Below the pieces are notes generated by a model that saw only the letters and a list, made by a program, of their open reading frames with translations, made no database searches and had not been told where the DNA came from. Shown here piece after piece: positions 17,964-26,806 of a DNA stretch of 64,000 nucleotides. Source of the DNA: Streptomyces griseomycini (lineage in GTDB: Bacteria > Actinomycetota > Actinomycetes > Streptomycetales > Streptomycetaceae); assembly GCF_014203535.1 (NCBI RefSeq), contig NZ_JACHJI010000002.1:186001-250000 (forward strand). Reading direction: 5' to 3'. The position numbers and the translations under genes were made by a program. Positions within the stretch are counted from its first letter, which is position 1. Every line of letters starts with the position of its first letter.

Positions 17964-19058
17964 TCAGGACGCCGCGCACCTCGGCAGGTCGGCGGTGTCG
18001 CCGGAGCGGATGTCCGCCAGGGCGCCCAGGGCGTCGTCGATGGTGTCCACCTTCACGAGGGTGAGGCCCTCGGGGGTGTCCCTGGCGGCCGCCGCGCAGT
18101 TGTCGGCGGGCGTGAGGAAGTACTGGGCGCCCTTGCCGCGCGCGCCGACCGTCTTCATCTCGATCCCGCCGATCGGCCCGACCTTGCCGTCGTCGTCGAT
18201 CGTGCCGGTGCCGGCGACGAACGCGCCGCCGGTCAGGCTGCCCGGGGTGAGCTTGTCGTAGATGCCGAGCGCGAACATCAGGCCCGCGCTCGGCCCGCCG
18301 ACGTCGGCGAGCCTGATGTCAATGGTGAACGGGAAGGTGTGGTCGGTCCCGGCGGAGATCCCGACGACGGCCCGCTCCTCACCGCCGTCGTCGGAGGTCG
18401 TGGTGGTGATCGTGACCTTCTCGGTCCTCGTCGCCGTCCGGTTCTCCTTCTCGGCGGCGGCCTGCTCCTTGGCGGGCACGATCGTGAAGACGACGTCCTC
18501 GCCCGGCTTGTGCTCGGTCACCAGCTCGGCGACGTCGGCCGGCTCCTTCACCGTCTCGCCGTCCACGGCCTTGATCACGTCACCCGCGTGCAGCTTGCCC
18601 TCGGACGGGGAGTCCTTGACGACCGACGAGACGATCACCCAGGACTTCACCGGGACGTCGAGTTCCTTCAGGGCCGCGACCTTGGCGCTCTCCTGGGACT
18701 GGCTGAACTCCTCGGCGTTCTCCTGGGTGGACTCCTCCTCCGTCTTGCCGTCGGGGTAGAGGGTCTCGTGCGGCACGACCTTGTTGTCGTGCGCGAGCCA
18801 TCCGTAGACGGCCTCGACGAGGTTCATCCGGTAGTCGGCGCTGGTGACCCGCACCGTGGTCATGTTGAGGTGACCGTCCGTCGGGTAGGTCTTGCGCCCG
18901 GAGATCTGCAGCACCGGCTCGCCGTCGTGCTCACCCAGCGTGTTCACCGTCGGCCCCGGGGACATCTCCGCATACGGCACGGGGATGAACACTCCCGCGC
19001 ACAGGAGCGCGATCAGCATCAGGGTGGAGGCGAGCATCGTCGCGGTGCGGCGTGGCAT
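17964..19058 (-). CDS. YlbL-type PDZ and Lon-like (S16) membrane-anchored protease
   Basis: A 364-residue protein with an N-terminal signal anchor (residues about 8-28) followed by an extracytoplasmic PDZ domain (about 130-205, SSVVKDSPSEGKLHAGDVIKAVDG) and a Lon-type serine protease domain (about 235-350). The Ser-Lys dyad is visible: Ser in DVGGPSAGLMFALG and Lys in IGGIEMKTVGARGKGA. There is no AAA ATPase domain. The YlbL family cuts regulators after damage in some Bacillus species, but the substrate here is unknown. UPF0182 next to YlbL is, as I recall, a conserved pair in mycobacteria (Rv3193c-Rv3194c). Confidence 0.9.
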   Translation of the reverse strand: MPRRTATMLASTLMLIALLCAGVFIPVPYAEMSPGPTVNTLGEHDGEPVLQISGRKTYPTDGHLNMTTVRVTSADYRMNLVEAVYGWLAHDNKVVPHETLYPDGKTEEESTQENAEEFSQSQESAKVAALKELDVPVKSWVIVSSVVKDSPSEGKLHAGDVIKAVDGETVKEPADVAELVTEHKPGEDVVFTIVPAKEQAAAEKENRTATRTEKVTITTTTSDDGGEERAVVGISAGTDHTFPFTIDIRLADVGGPSAGLMFALGIYDKLTPGSLTGGAFVAGTGTIDDDGKVGPIGGIEMKTVGARGKGAQYFLTPADNCAAAARDTPEGLTLVKVDTIDDALGALADIRSGDTADLPRCAAS

Positions 19059-19158
19059 GCCTCGACAGTACGGGACGTGCCTGTCAGCGCACCGTCAGGG
19101 CCGCCCGGACGGGCGGCCCTGCGCACGCCGTATGCCGTGACCTGCTGTTCTCCGGCCG

Positions 19159-19323
19159 TCAGCGGTTCGGCTGCGGCCTTTCCATGGCCTCGCGGAAGCG
19201 GGCGTAACCGATGAGTTCGGGTCCGTCGCTCCGCACCTTGCGGGTCCGGTTGGCCCAGCTTCCCCACAGTCCCGCACCTATCGCGGCCACAAGCGGAATC
19301 AGCAACCAGGCAAGCGCCGCCAT
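19159..19323 (-). CDS. Small single-helix membrane protein, 54 residues
   Basis: A short gene from ATG 19323 to TGA 19159. Residues 4-24 (LAWLLIPLVAAIGAGLWGSW) form one membrane helix. The short tail is positively charged (NRTRKVRSD) and ends in GYARFREAMERPQ, a motif I associate with a conserved Streptomyces small protein. GGGAGG lies five bases before the ATG, a good ribosome-binding site. It lies upstream of and in the same direction as the YlbL gene. Function is unknown. Confidence 0.72.
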   Translation of the reverse strand: MAALAWLLIPLVAAIGAGLWGSWANRTRKVRSDGPELIGYARFREAMERPQPNR

Positions 19324-19424
19324 GCCGACCTCCCAACCCCATGAGCGTCCGCAACTGACTGATCAGCAGATTAACCATTCGCAGTGACAACGCTCACGCC
19401 AGGGGTGCGGTTACGCAACCGGAA

Positions 19425-19526
19425 TCCCGTCACCCGACCGCCACCCCTCAACGACGGCGCTACGCGCCGACCCGCCCTCCCGTCACCCGACCGCCACCCC
19501 TCAACGACGGCGCTACGCGCCGACCC
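19425..19526. repeat. 49-base direct repeat, two copies, overlapping the end of moaE
   Basis: Copy 1 (19425-19473) and copy 2 (19478-19526) are identical, with four bases between them. Copy 2 includes the last four codons of moaE, so copy 1 looks like a duplicated gene tail. Each copy contains CGGCG-CTACG-CGCCG, a small hairpin that may act as a terminator for moaE. Confidence 0.85.
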
Positions 19527-19971
19527 ATTCCTCGGTCCCGTCCGAGAAGCTCTGGTGCTTCCAGATGGGCACCTCGTGCTTGAGGTCGTCGATCAGCTTC
19601 CGGCAGGCCTCGAAGGCCTCGCCCCGGTGCGGGCACGACACGCCGACGACCACGGCGAAGTCGCCGACCCGGAGGTCCCCCACGCGGTGGACGGCGGCGA
19701 GCGCCCGTACGGGGTACTCGGCGGCTACCTTCTCGGCGATCCGCCGCATCTCGTCCTCGGCGCTGGGGTGGCACGAATAGCCGAGCGCGTCGACGTCGGC
19801 GCCCCCGTCGTGGTTGCGCACGGTCCCCACGAACAGCGCCGTCCCGCCGGCCGCGTCGTCCCCGACCGCGCGGAGGATCTCGTCCACCGACAGCGGTGTG
19901 TCGCGGATCGCGATCAGCTTGATCGGGTCCTGTGCGGCCTGCTCACCCGGGTGATCGTGCGTGGATGCCAT
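19513..19971 (-). CDS. moaE: Molybdopterin synthase large subunit MoaE
   Basis: A 152-residue MoaE. With the thiocarboxylated MoaD it inserts sulfur into precursor Z to form molybdopterin. Family marks are GGTALFVGTVRNHDGG near residue 60, YSCHPSAEDEM, AAVHRVGDLRVGDFAVVVGVSCPHRGEAFEACRKLIDDLK and the closing PIWKHQ with the catalytic Lys. The ATG at 19971 gives the usual length; an in-frame ATG at 20016 would add 15 atypical residues. No moaD or moaA lies nearby, but moeZ is present at 52.7 kb. The last codons lie within a 49-base direct repeat. Confidence 0.93.
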   Translation of the reverse strand: MASTHDHPGEQAAQDPIKLIAIRDTPLSVDEILRAVGDDAAGGTALFVGTVRNHDGGADVDALGYSCHPSAEDEMRRIAEKVAAEYPVRALAAVHRVGDLRVGDFAVVVGVSCPHRGEAFEACRKLIDDLKHEVPIWKHQSFSDGTEEWVGA

Positions 19972-20088
19972 GCCCCCATCGTGCCGCACCGCGGTGACGA
20001 CGCGGAACAGAGCCATCGCCCAGTACGCGCGCGTGCCGGTTCGGAGCCTCCTACAGGAGACACGACCACGCGGCCCGGCCCCCGGCGG

Positions 20089-21201
20089 TCAGATCCGCCG
20101 CCGGGCCTTCCGCGCCCGCCGCACCACCGCCGCCGCGCCCAGCAGGGCCACCGTCGCACCCGCGGCGCCCGCCGCCGTCGCGTCCTTGCGCCCCAGCCGC
20201 CGCCCGGCGACCGTGTGCCTGCCGGAGACCTCCTCCAGCAGCTCCGCGAGCACCTCCTCGTTGGTGTACGCGGGCCGCCACCCGGCGTCGTGCAGCCGGC
20301 TCCCGCTCACCACCCAGGGGTACATCGTGTACGCCAGGTCCCCGGCCGGGGACGGGGTGAGCCCGATCCGGTGCAGCCGGGCCGCGGCGCCCAGCGCCAC
20401 CGCCGACGGCAGCTCCATCCGGCGGATCCCGCTAAGCTCCTCGACCTCCTCCTGCTCCAGCCACCCGTCGCAGCCGACGGCCAGCTCACCGTCGACCTTC
20501 TCCAGCACGGCGTACTCCAGGGCGCTGCACAGGTCGTCGACGTGGCAGAACTGCCACGCGGGCCGCGACCCGGCCACCACGAGCAGCCGAGGCGACTCGA
20601 AGTACCTGGTCAGCGCGGTGTCGGTGCCTCCCACCAGGACCGCGGGGCGGACGACGGTGACGTTGAGCCCGGGGTGCGCCCGCGGCGCCCGGCGCGCGAG
20701 CCGCTCGACCTCCAGGAGGTCGCCGACACCCGTGGCCTCCGCCGTGGCCCGAAGCTCCGCGTCCTCGGACAGCGGCAGCTCGTTGTCGGGCAGCGCCCCG
20801 TAGACCATCGTCGAGGTGCACAGCACCACCCGGTGCACCCCGGCGGCCGCGGCGGCCGTCAGGACGGTCTGCGTGCCGCGTACGTTGTAGGCCGTACGGG
20901 CGGCGGCGTCGGTCTCCAGGTCGAGGTCGAGCGCCAGGTGCACCACCACGTCGGCCCCGCGCAGCTTCTCCGCGATCGCCGGATCCCGTACGTCCAGGAT
21001 GTGCCACTGGGCCTCGGCGCACTCACCGCGCCGCTCGTCGATGGCGACGACCTGCTTGATCTCGTCCGAGGCGGCGAGCCGCCCGGTGAGCAGCGCACCG
21101 ACGCCGGACGCGGCACCGGTGACCGCGACGACGGGCCCGCGCGCCGCGGGACTGCTTGACTTGTTTCGCGCTGCGCGAACCTGCGGATCTGGGGAACTCA
21201 C
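20089..21201 (-). CDS. NAD(P)-dependent epimerase/dehydratase-type SDR with a C-terminal anchor
   Basis: A 370-residue extended SDR. The nucleotide-binding motif VAVTGAASGVGALL lies near residue 25 and DVVVHLALD near 75. CTSTMVYG (Ser/Tyr region) lies near 130, but the usual YxxxK is not obvious, so catalysis is doubtful. The last 40 residues are Ala-rich and end in basic KARRRI, perhaps a membrane-tail anchor. The GTG at 21201 has GGAGAC seven bases upstream. A longer frame to 21297 adds basic residues without resemblance. It lies divergent from the zincin gene. The substrate is unknown. Confidence 0.82.
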   Translation of the reverse strand: MSSPDPQVRAARNKSSSPAARGPVVAVTGAASGVGALLTGRLAASDEIKQVVAIDERRGECAEAQWHILDVRDPAIAEKLRGADVVVHLALDLDLETDAAARTAYNVRGTQTVLTAAAAAGVHRVVLCTSTMVYGALPDNELPLSEDAELRATAEATGVGDLLEVERLARRAPRAHPGLNVTVVRPAVLVGGTDTALTRYFESPRLLVVAGSRPAWQFCHVDDLCSALEYAVLEKVDGELAVGCDGWLEQEEVEELSGIRRMELPSAVALGAAARLHRIGLTPSPAGDLAYTMYPWVVSGSRLHDAGWRPAYTNEEVLAELLEEVSGRHTVAGRRLGRKDATAAGAAGATVALLGAAAVVRRARKARRRI

Positions 21202-21393
21202 CGGGCGTCTCCAGCGGTTGTCTTCTGTACGGGCGCAAGTGACGCGTACGTACCAGGTGGCATCCATCCTGCCGCAGGCCTTCGGTCGGCGAAGCACCGA
21301 GGCCCGAACCGTCTCAGGTGTCTACGCTGGGTGGTGTTGTCGGGCAGCCGTGCCGCCGGAAAGAACCGGCGGCCCTACCAGCCGAGGAATCCC

Positions 21394-22839
21394 GTGAGTG
21401 ACACCCCATTCGGATTCGGCCTTCCGCCGGAGGAGCCGGACGACGGCGACGAGGGCAAGAAGAAGGACCCGCAGAGCGGCGGTGGTCAGGGCCCGGCCAA
21501 CCCGTTCGGTTTCGGCATGCCCGGAGCCGGAGGCTTTGGCGGCCCGGGCGCGGACAATCCGTTCGCCGCGATGTTCGGGTCCCTGAACCCCACCGACCTG
21601 GGCGCCGCGTTCCAGCAGCTCGGCCAGATGCTCTCCTACGAGGGCGGCCCGGTGAACTGGGACATGGCCAAGCAGATCGCACGCCAGACCGTCGCGCAGG
21701 GCACCGCGGGCGGCTCGAAGGACGCGAGCGTGGGCCCCGCCGACCGCAAGGCCGTCGAGGACGCCGTCCGCCTGGCCGACCTGTGGCTGGACGACGCCAC
21801 CTCCCTGCCGTCGGGCGCGCACTCCGCCGTGGCCTGGAGCCGCGCGGAGTGGGTCGAGGCGACCCTCCCGGCCTGGCAGGAGCTGGTCGACCCGGTCGCC
21901 GAGCGCGTCGGGAACGCCATGGGCGACGTCCTGCCCGAGGAGATGCAGGCCATGGCCGGCCCGCTGATCGGCATGATGCGCTCCATGGGCGGCGCCATGT
22001 TCGGCACGCAGATCGGGCAGGCCGTCGGCGTGCTGGCCGGGGAGGTCGTCGGCTCGTCCGACATCGGCCTGCCCCTCGGGCCGGCCGGCCGGGCGGCGCT
22101 GCTCCCGCTGAACATCGAGACGTTCGGCAAGGACCTGGGCGTCTCCCGGGACGAGGTGCGGCTGTACCTCGCCCTGCGCGAGGCCGCCCACCAGCGCCTG
22201 TTCGCGCACGTCCCGTGGCTGCGCTCGCACCTGTTCGGCGCGGTCGACGGCTACGCGCGCGGCATCAAGGTCGACACGGCCAAGCTGGAGGACGTGGTCG
22301 GCCAGTTCGACCCGCAGAACCCCGAGCAGCTGCAGGAGGCCCTCCAGCAGGGCATGTTCCAGCCGGAGGACACGCCGGAGCAGAAGGCCGCCCTGGCCCG
22401 CCTGGAGACGGCGCTGGCGCTCGTCGAGGGCTGGGTGGACGCGGTGGTGCACGCGGCGGCGAAGCCCCGGCTGTCGTCGGCCGACGCGCTGCGCGAGACG
22501 CTGCGCCGCCGCCGTGCCTCGGGCGGCCCGGCGGAACAGACGTTCGCCACGCTGATCGGCCTGGAGCTGCGCCCGCGCCGGCTGCGCGACGCCTCGCGCC
22601 TGTGGGCCTCGCTCACCGACGCGCGCGGTGTCGACGGCCGGGACGCCCTGTGGGCCCACCCGGACATGCTGCCGACGGCCACCGACCTGGACGACCCGGA
22701 CGGTTTCGTGCACCGCGAGCAGATCGACTTCTCCGAGCTGGACAAGATGCTCGGCGAGGCGGCCGGCAAGCCCGACCTCAGGAAGAGGGACGACGGCGAG
22801 GGCGGGAGCGACGAGCACAAGGGTGACGACACCGAGTGA
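21394..22839 (+). CDS. Zinc-dependent metalloprotease-like protein (zincin, DUF2342 family)
   Basis: A 481-residue protein of the actinobacterial DUF2342/zincin_2 family, sometimes noted as F420-associated. Residues 1-60 are Gly/Pro-rich and disordered (GFGLPPEEP, FGFGMPGAGG). The core carries LREAAHQRLFAHVPWL near residue 270, an ExxH-type site that stands in for HExxH in this family, and the tail is charged. Biochemical function is not established. The GTG at 21394 has GAGGAA five bases upstream. It overlaps the Nudix gene by four bases (GTGA), so the two are coupled. I recall a mycobacterial counterpart at Rv3195. Confidence 0.85.
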   Translation: MSDTPFGFGLPPEEPDDGDEGKKKDPQSGGGQGPANPFGFGMPGAGGFGGPGADNPFAAMFGSLNPTDLGAAFQQLGQMLSYEGGPVNWDMAKQIARQTVAQGTAGGSKDASVGPADRKAVEDAVRLADLWLDDATSLPSGAHSAVAWSRAEWVEATLPAWQELVDPVAERVGNAMGDVLPEEMQAMAGPLIGMMRSMGGAMFGTQIGQAVGVLAGEVVGSSDIGLPLGPAGRAALLPLNIETFGKDLGVSRDEVRLYLALREAAHQRLFAHVPWLRSHLFGAVDGYARGIKVDTAKLEDVVGQFDPQNPEQLQEALQQGMFQPEDTPEQKAALARLETALALVEGWVDAVVHAAAKPRLSSADALRETLRRRRASGGPAEQTFATLIGLELRPRRLRDASRLWASLTDARGVDGRDALWAHPDMLPTATDLDDPDGFVHREQIDFSELDKMLGEAAGKPDLRKRDDGEGGSDEHKGDDTE

Positions 22840-23357
22840 GCCTGTACGACGACGCGGTCCTCGTGCTCAAGGGGTACGAGGACCAGCCCGAGCTGCGCCA
22901 GGTGTACCTGGACCACCTCGCGGCCCATCCGGACGGCATGTGGAAGGCCTGCGCGGACGGGCACATCACGGCGAGCGCCCTGGTGATCGATCCCGAGCGG
23001 GGCCGTGTGCTCCTGACGCTGCACCGGAAGCTGCGGATGTGGCTGCAGATGGGCGGGCACTGCGAGCCGGGTGACGTCTCCCTCCGGGCGGCGGCCCTGC
23101 GCGAGGCGACCGAGGAGTCGGGCATCCCGGGACTGACCCTGGTGCCCGGCGGCCCCGTGCGTCTGGACCGTCATCACACCCCCTGCGCCTGGCACCTGGA
23201 CGTCCAGTACGCGGCGCTGGCTCCGGCCGGAGCGGTCGAGGCGATCAGCGACGAGTCCCTCGACCTGCGCTGGTTCCCGTACGACGAGGTCGCGGACGTG
23301 GCCGACGAGTCGGTCACCCGTTTGGCGGAAGCGACCCGGACGAGACTGGGCGTGTGA
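22836..23357 (+). CDS. Nudix hydrolase
   Basis: A 173-residue Nudix protein. The Nudix box is recognisable as GGHCEPGDVSLRAAALREATEESGI near residues 69-93. It is one residue longer than the standard spacing between Gly and the REATEE metal site, a variant common in this actinobacterial group. The central Arg-rich strand LHRKLRMWLQMGGH precedes it. The substrate is not predictable. It begins with GTG inside the zincin stop codon and ends at a 24-bp hairpin. Confidence 0.88.
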   Translation: MSLYDDAVLVLKGYEDQPELRQVYLDHLAAHPDGMWKACADGHITASALVIDPERGRVLLTLHRKLRMWLQMGGHCEPGDVSLRAAALREATEESGIPGLTLVPGGPVRLDRHHTPCAWHLDVQYAALAPAGAVEAISDESLDLRWFPYDEVADVADESVTRLAEATRTRLGV

Positions 23358-23407
23358 CCACAGGGGTGAGGGGCGACCGCCGGGCGGTCGCCCCTCACCC
23401 CTGTGGT
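23357..23407. terminator. Strong bidirectional terminator between the Nudix and AIM24 genes
   Basis: A perfect 24-bp inverted repeat (23357-23380 with 23384-23407) and a 3-base loop, beginning at the last base of the Nudix stop and ending ten bases before the convergent AIM24 stop. It is one of the longest hairpins in the window. Confidence 0.85.
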
Positions 23408-23417
23408 CCCCGACCGG

Positions 23418-24173
23418 TCAGTTCCAGACGTTGCCCTGGTTCTGACCGCGGGCGCCCTGCTGTCCCATGCCGTACTGCGCGGCGAGGCCCGAACCGATCT
23501 GGGCGTTCTGCGGCGGCAGCAGCTCGCTGGGCTGGACGAGCGCGAAGCCGCTGCCCATGAAGCTGAGCTCCCAGCCCTCACCGGTGTTGCCGCGGCGGCG
23601 CCACACCCCGGAGGAGTGCGTCTGGGCCTGCATCTGCACGCGCAGCGCGGTGGACCAGGCGACGATCGCGTCGGCGTCGCAGTTGACGTACTTGTCCGGC
23701 GTCACCTGCATCAGCAGGGGCATCCCCGAGGTCATCAGGGCGACCTTGCCGCGGCCGGTGATGTTGAGCTGGTACTTCCCGGAGCCGGAGATGCCGTACA
23801 GGCTGTCGACGGCGATGACCTCGTGGTGCAGCGAGGAGTCCATCGCCAGCACGTAGCTGCTGTCGACCGTCAGCCCGTCCTGGTCCACCTCCATGACGTG
23901 GATGTGCTGGGCGAGGTTGGCGAGGTAGACCGTGCCCTGTCCGTGACAGCGCATGAGGTCGAGCCCCTCGCCGGTCCGCGCACGCTCGCGTGACTGGCCG
24001 TTGCTCTGGAACTCGGCGTCGAACTCGACGAGGCCCTGGTAGGCGACCATGGTGCCCTTGCGGGCCAGGATGTCGTCGTGGCCCTCCAGGGCGACGCGGA
24101 GCATCTGCTTGTTCTGCAGGCTCCAGCGCTCCTGGGTCTGCTGGTCGTTGTACGCGAAAAGCGGGCTCTGCAT
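23418..24173 (-). CDS. AIM24-family protein, third gene of a TerD/AIM24 set
   Basis: A 251-residue AIM24 (DUF124) protein: a beta-rich fold with LARKGTMVAYQGLVEFDAEF near residue 37, GTVYLANLAQHIHVMEVD and ALMTSGMPLLMQV. The last 40 residues are Gln/Gly-rich (AAQYGMGQQGARGQNQG). Role unknown; bacterial AIM24 genes often accompany Ter-type stress proteins. It follows the second AIM24 gene by 17 bases in a three-gene operon and ends at a strong terminator. It resembles the second gene and the C-terminus of the first, so the set arose by duplication. Confidence 0.85.
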   Translation of the reverse strand: MQSPLFAYNDQQTQERWSLQNKQMLRVALEGHDDILARKGTMVAYQGLVEFDAEFQSNGQSRERARTGEGLDLMRCHGQGTVYLANLAQHIHVMEVDQDGLTVDSSYVLAMDSSLHHEVIAVDSLYGISGSGKYQLNITGRGKVALMTSGMPLLMQVTPDKYVNCDADAIVAWSTALRVQMQAQTHSSGVWRRRGNTGEGWELSFMGSGFALVQPSELLPPQNAQIGSGLAAQYGMGQQGARGQNQGNVWN

Positions 24174-24190
24174 GGTGTGGTTGCTCCCCC

Positions 24191-24871
24191 TCAGCCCCGG
24201 ACCCGGAGACGGTCGGTGCTGTCCTCACTGGGCTGGACGACGACGATGCCCTGGCCGGAGAAGGCCATCTGGTAGGCCTCCCCGCTGCCGCGGCCGATCA
24301 GCGACTGGGCCCGGAAGCTGCGCTTGCCCTTCACCTTGAGGTTCGGGGACCAGGCGACGAGGGCGTCCGGGTCGACGTAGGTCTCGTCGTCGCCACCGCC
24401 GCAGTCGACGACGATCGGCTTGCCGCGGGAGGTCAGCGCGACCCAGCCCTGCCCGGAGATCCTGGTGTTCCACAGGCCCTGTCCGGCGAACTTCGCCAGG
24501 CCCTTGACCCGCTCCACGCCCCACGTCAGGTGCGCGTCGAAGGCGAGCAGGTTGGTGGCGTTGACGGAGATGCCGTCGCCGTTGAGGTTGATCACGACGA
24601 CGTTGGCGCCGTAGTCGGCGAGGTAGAGCAGGCCGTCGCCGGAGCACTTCATCAGGGGGGCGCCCTCGCCGGTCAGCCAGTCCTTGGCGATCTGGCGGAC
24701 GGCCGGCGGGTTGGGCTCGTACTGGACGAACCCCTCGTAGGCGACCATGGACCCCACGCGCGCGAGGAGGTCGTTCCCGGTCTGCATGGCGACCTTCAGC
24801 ATGTGGTTGCCGTGGTTCTCCATGCGGGCGGTGACGGGGGCGGGGGCGAAGCCCGCGAGTGGCTGGTTCAT
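24191..24871 (-). CDS. AIM24-family protein, second gene of the set
   Basis: A 226-residue AIM24 protein with ARVGSMVAYEGFVQYEPN near residue 37, LMKCSGDGLLYLADYGANVVVINLNGD, and a C-terminal beta region ending in GQGIVVVQPSEDS. The middle loop contains VDCGGGDDETYVDPDALVAW. No signal peptide or membrane helix is seen. The ATG at 24871 follows the fusion gene by 12 bases. The unit is probably transcribed from upstream of 26659. Confidence 0.85.
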   Translation of the reverse strand: MNQPLAGFAPAPVTARMENHGNHMLKVAMQTGNDLLARVGSMVAYEGFVQYEPNPPAVRQIAKDWLTGEGAPLMKCSGDGLLYLADYGANVVVINLNGDGISVNATNLLAFDAHLTWGVERVKGLAKFAGQGLWNTRISGQGWVALTSRGKPIVVDCGGGDDETYVDPDALVAWSPNLKVKGKRSFRAQSLIGRGSGEAYQMAFSGQGIVVVQPSEDSTDRLRVRG

Positions 24872-24883
24872 GACGGGCTCCCC

Positions 24884-26659
24884 TTAGATCTCGTACGGCT
24901 GGACGACGATGAAGTTGCCGGGCGCGCCCCGGAACTGGAGGTTGACGCTCTCCCCCGTGTCGCCGGGATAGGAGTTGCGGCGCATCCGCACCTGGCTGGA
25001 GACGACCACCTGGGAGGCGGCCGACCAGGCGACCACGGCGTTGCAGTCGGCGAACGTGGTGGGCGTCACCGGCAGCACCACGGGCACGCCGTGGGTCTTC
25101 ACGACGACGGTGCCGGTCCCCTGGAACTGCATCGTGAACAGCGCGCCGCCGGGGATGCCGTGTCCCTCGATGCGGCGGACCTCGTACTGCAGGCTCTCGT
25201 CGAAGGCGAGGACGTTCTCGGCGGAGACGCACACGGCGTCGCCCTGGAGCTCGATCGGGTGCAGCATCGTGGAGTTCTCGGCGAAGAACACCTGGCCCTT
25301 GCCGGTGCAGCGCATCAGCTGCATCTCCTGGCCGGTGGCGTTGCCCACGATGCGACCGGTGAAGCCGGCGCCCTTGTAGCTGAAGTCGACCTTGCCCTGG
25401 TAGAGCACCATGCTGCCCTGCCGGGCCAGGACGGGCTGCTCGCCGACGCCGAGGTCGACGCGGACGAGCTTCTTGTTCTGCTGCGTCCAGCGCTGCCCGG
25501 TGGGCGTCTCCTTGAACTGCTGGAGCGCTCCGAGCACGCCCGGGCCCTGCGGGGCGGCTCCCTGGGGGGCGCCCTGGGGTGCCCCGTACGGCGCCGGCTG
25601 GCCGGGCATCTGTCCGGGCGGCTGCTGCTGTCCGTACCCGGGGGGCGGCGTCGGCTGACCGTAGCCCGGAGGGGGTGTCGGCTGACCGTAGCCGGGCGGG
25701 GGCGCGGGGGCCTGGGGCGCCTGCGGCTGTGCGGCGTAGCCCGGGGGCGGCGGGGCGGTCTGCCCCGGACCGGGCCCGTACGGCGGCTGCTGACCCGGCT
25801 GGCCGTAGGGCGCGGGGGCCGGGGCCGGGGGCGGCACCGGGGAGCCGCCGGGCGGGGTGTGCATGGGCGCGACGATGGTCGGCGCGGTGTGCACCGGCGG
25901 CGCCGGGGGCGCGGGGGCCGGCGGCGGGGTGGCGCCCGGCGGGGGCGCGAAGCCCTGCGCGACGGGCTGGGGGGCGGGAGCGGCCGGCGTGGGGGCGGGC
26001 GCGGGGGCCGGGGCCGGGGCGGGTGCGGGACCGCCGGCGGGCACCCCGAACGCGGGCGGCGCGGCGGCCTGGGCGGGCGGTGCGAAACCGGGCGCGGCCG
26101 CCTGCGGCTGCTGCGGGGCGGCCGGCTCGTCCTCGGCCACCTCGCCGCCGAAGTTCCTCAGCAGCGCGTCGAGCCCGCCGTCGAAGCCCTGTCCGACGGC
26201 GGCGAACCGCCACACGTCCTTGAAGTAGAAGTCGCCCAGCATCACGGCCCGCTCGGTGGAGAACTCCGAGCCGTTGAAGGGGTACCGGGCCACCTCCTCG
26301 CCGCCCGCGACGATGCGGATGTATCCGGGACCGATCTGTGACATCTGACCGGCGCCGTCGAGGGTCGCCGTGAAGGACAGCTTCCTGATCTGCTGCGGGA
26401 TCCGGTCCAGCGTCACGCGGAAGGACTCCGTGTCGCCCGCCTGCGCGCCCAGGAGCTGGACGGACTCCTCGGGGGACTTCGGCTGGTTGTAGAAGATGAA
26501 GTACCGGTCGTCCGAGAGCCGTTCGTCGGCGTCCAGACCGAAGCAGCTGATGTCGAAGGTCAGCCCGGGCCCGGAGATCTGCACGCCTACGTACAGATCC
26601 GTGCCCGCCGTGAGGTCACTGATCCTGGCCTTGTGGCCGCGTTGGAATTCCCTGGCCAT
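24884..26659 (-). CDS. TerD-AIM24 fusion protein with a Pro-rich linker
   Basis: A 591-residue three-part protein. Residues 1-175 are a TerD/TerE domain (LYVGVQISGPGLTFDISCFGLDADERLSDDRYFIFYNQ, then the conserved DFYFKDVWRFAAVGQGF end), which in this family binds calcium. Residues about 176-375 are a Pro/Ala/Gly linker with repeats of the GYGQPTPPP type. Residues about 385-591 are an AIM24 domain. It begins at ATG 26659 and is the first gene of the three-gene set. Tellurite-type gene products are membrane-linked stress factors elsewhere. The fusion suggests TerD and AIM24 act in one complex. Confidence 0.9.
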   Translation of the reverse strand: MAREFQRGHKARISDLTAGTDLYVGVQISGPGLTFDISCFGLDADERLSDDRYFIFYNQPKSPEESVQLLGAQAGDTESFRVTLDRIPQQIRKLSFTATLDGAGQMSQIGPGYIRIVAGGEEVARYPFNGSEFSTERAVMLGDFYFKDVWRFAAVGQGFDGGLDALLRNFGGEVAEDEPAAPQQPQAAAPGFAPPAQAAAPPAFGVPAGGPAPAPAPAPAPAPTPAAPAPQPVAQGFAPPPGATPPPAPAPPAPPVHTAPTIVAPMHTPPGGSPVPPPAPAPAPYGQPGQQPPYGPGPGQTAPPPPGYAAQPQAPQAPAPPPGYGQPTPPPGYGQPTPPPGYGQQQPPGQMPGQPAPYGAPQGAPQGAAPQGPGVLGALQQFKETPTGQRWTQQNKKLVRVDLGVGEQPVLARQGSMVLYQGKVDFSYKGAGFTGRIVGNATGQEMQLMRCTGKGQVFFAENSTMLHPIELQGDAVCVSAENVLAFDESLQYEVRRIEGHGIPGGALFTMQFQGTGTVVVKTHGVPVVLPVTPTTFADCNAVVAWSAASQVVVSSQVRMRRNSYPGDTGESVNLQFRGAPGNFIVVQPYEI

Positions 26660-26806
26660 GCGTACGACCGTCCCCCATCCCGAATGTGAGTGCGTCGCGC
26701 CAGGCTAACGGCAAACTCCGACACCGGAAGAAGTCGGTGCGGGCAGTCGGTACAGACCCGGTACACAACGCGCGCGGCCCTGCGGCGCGGTCGTCCCGGG
26801 CGGGGC

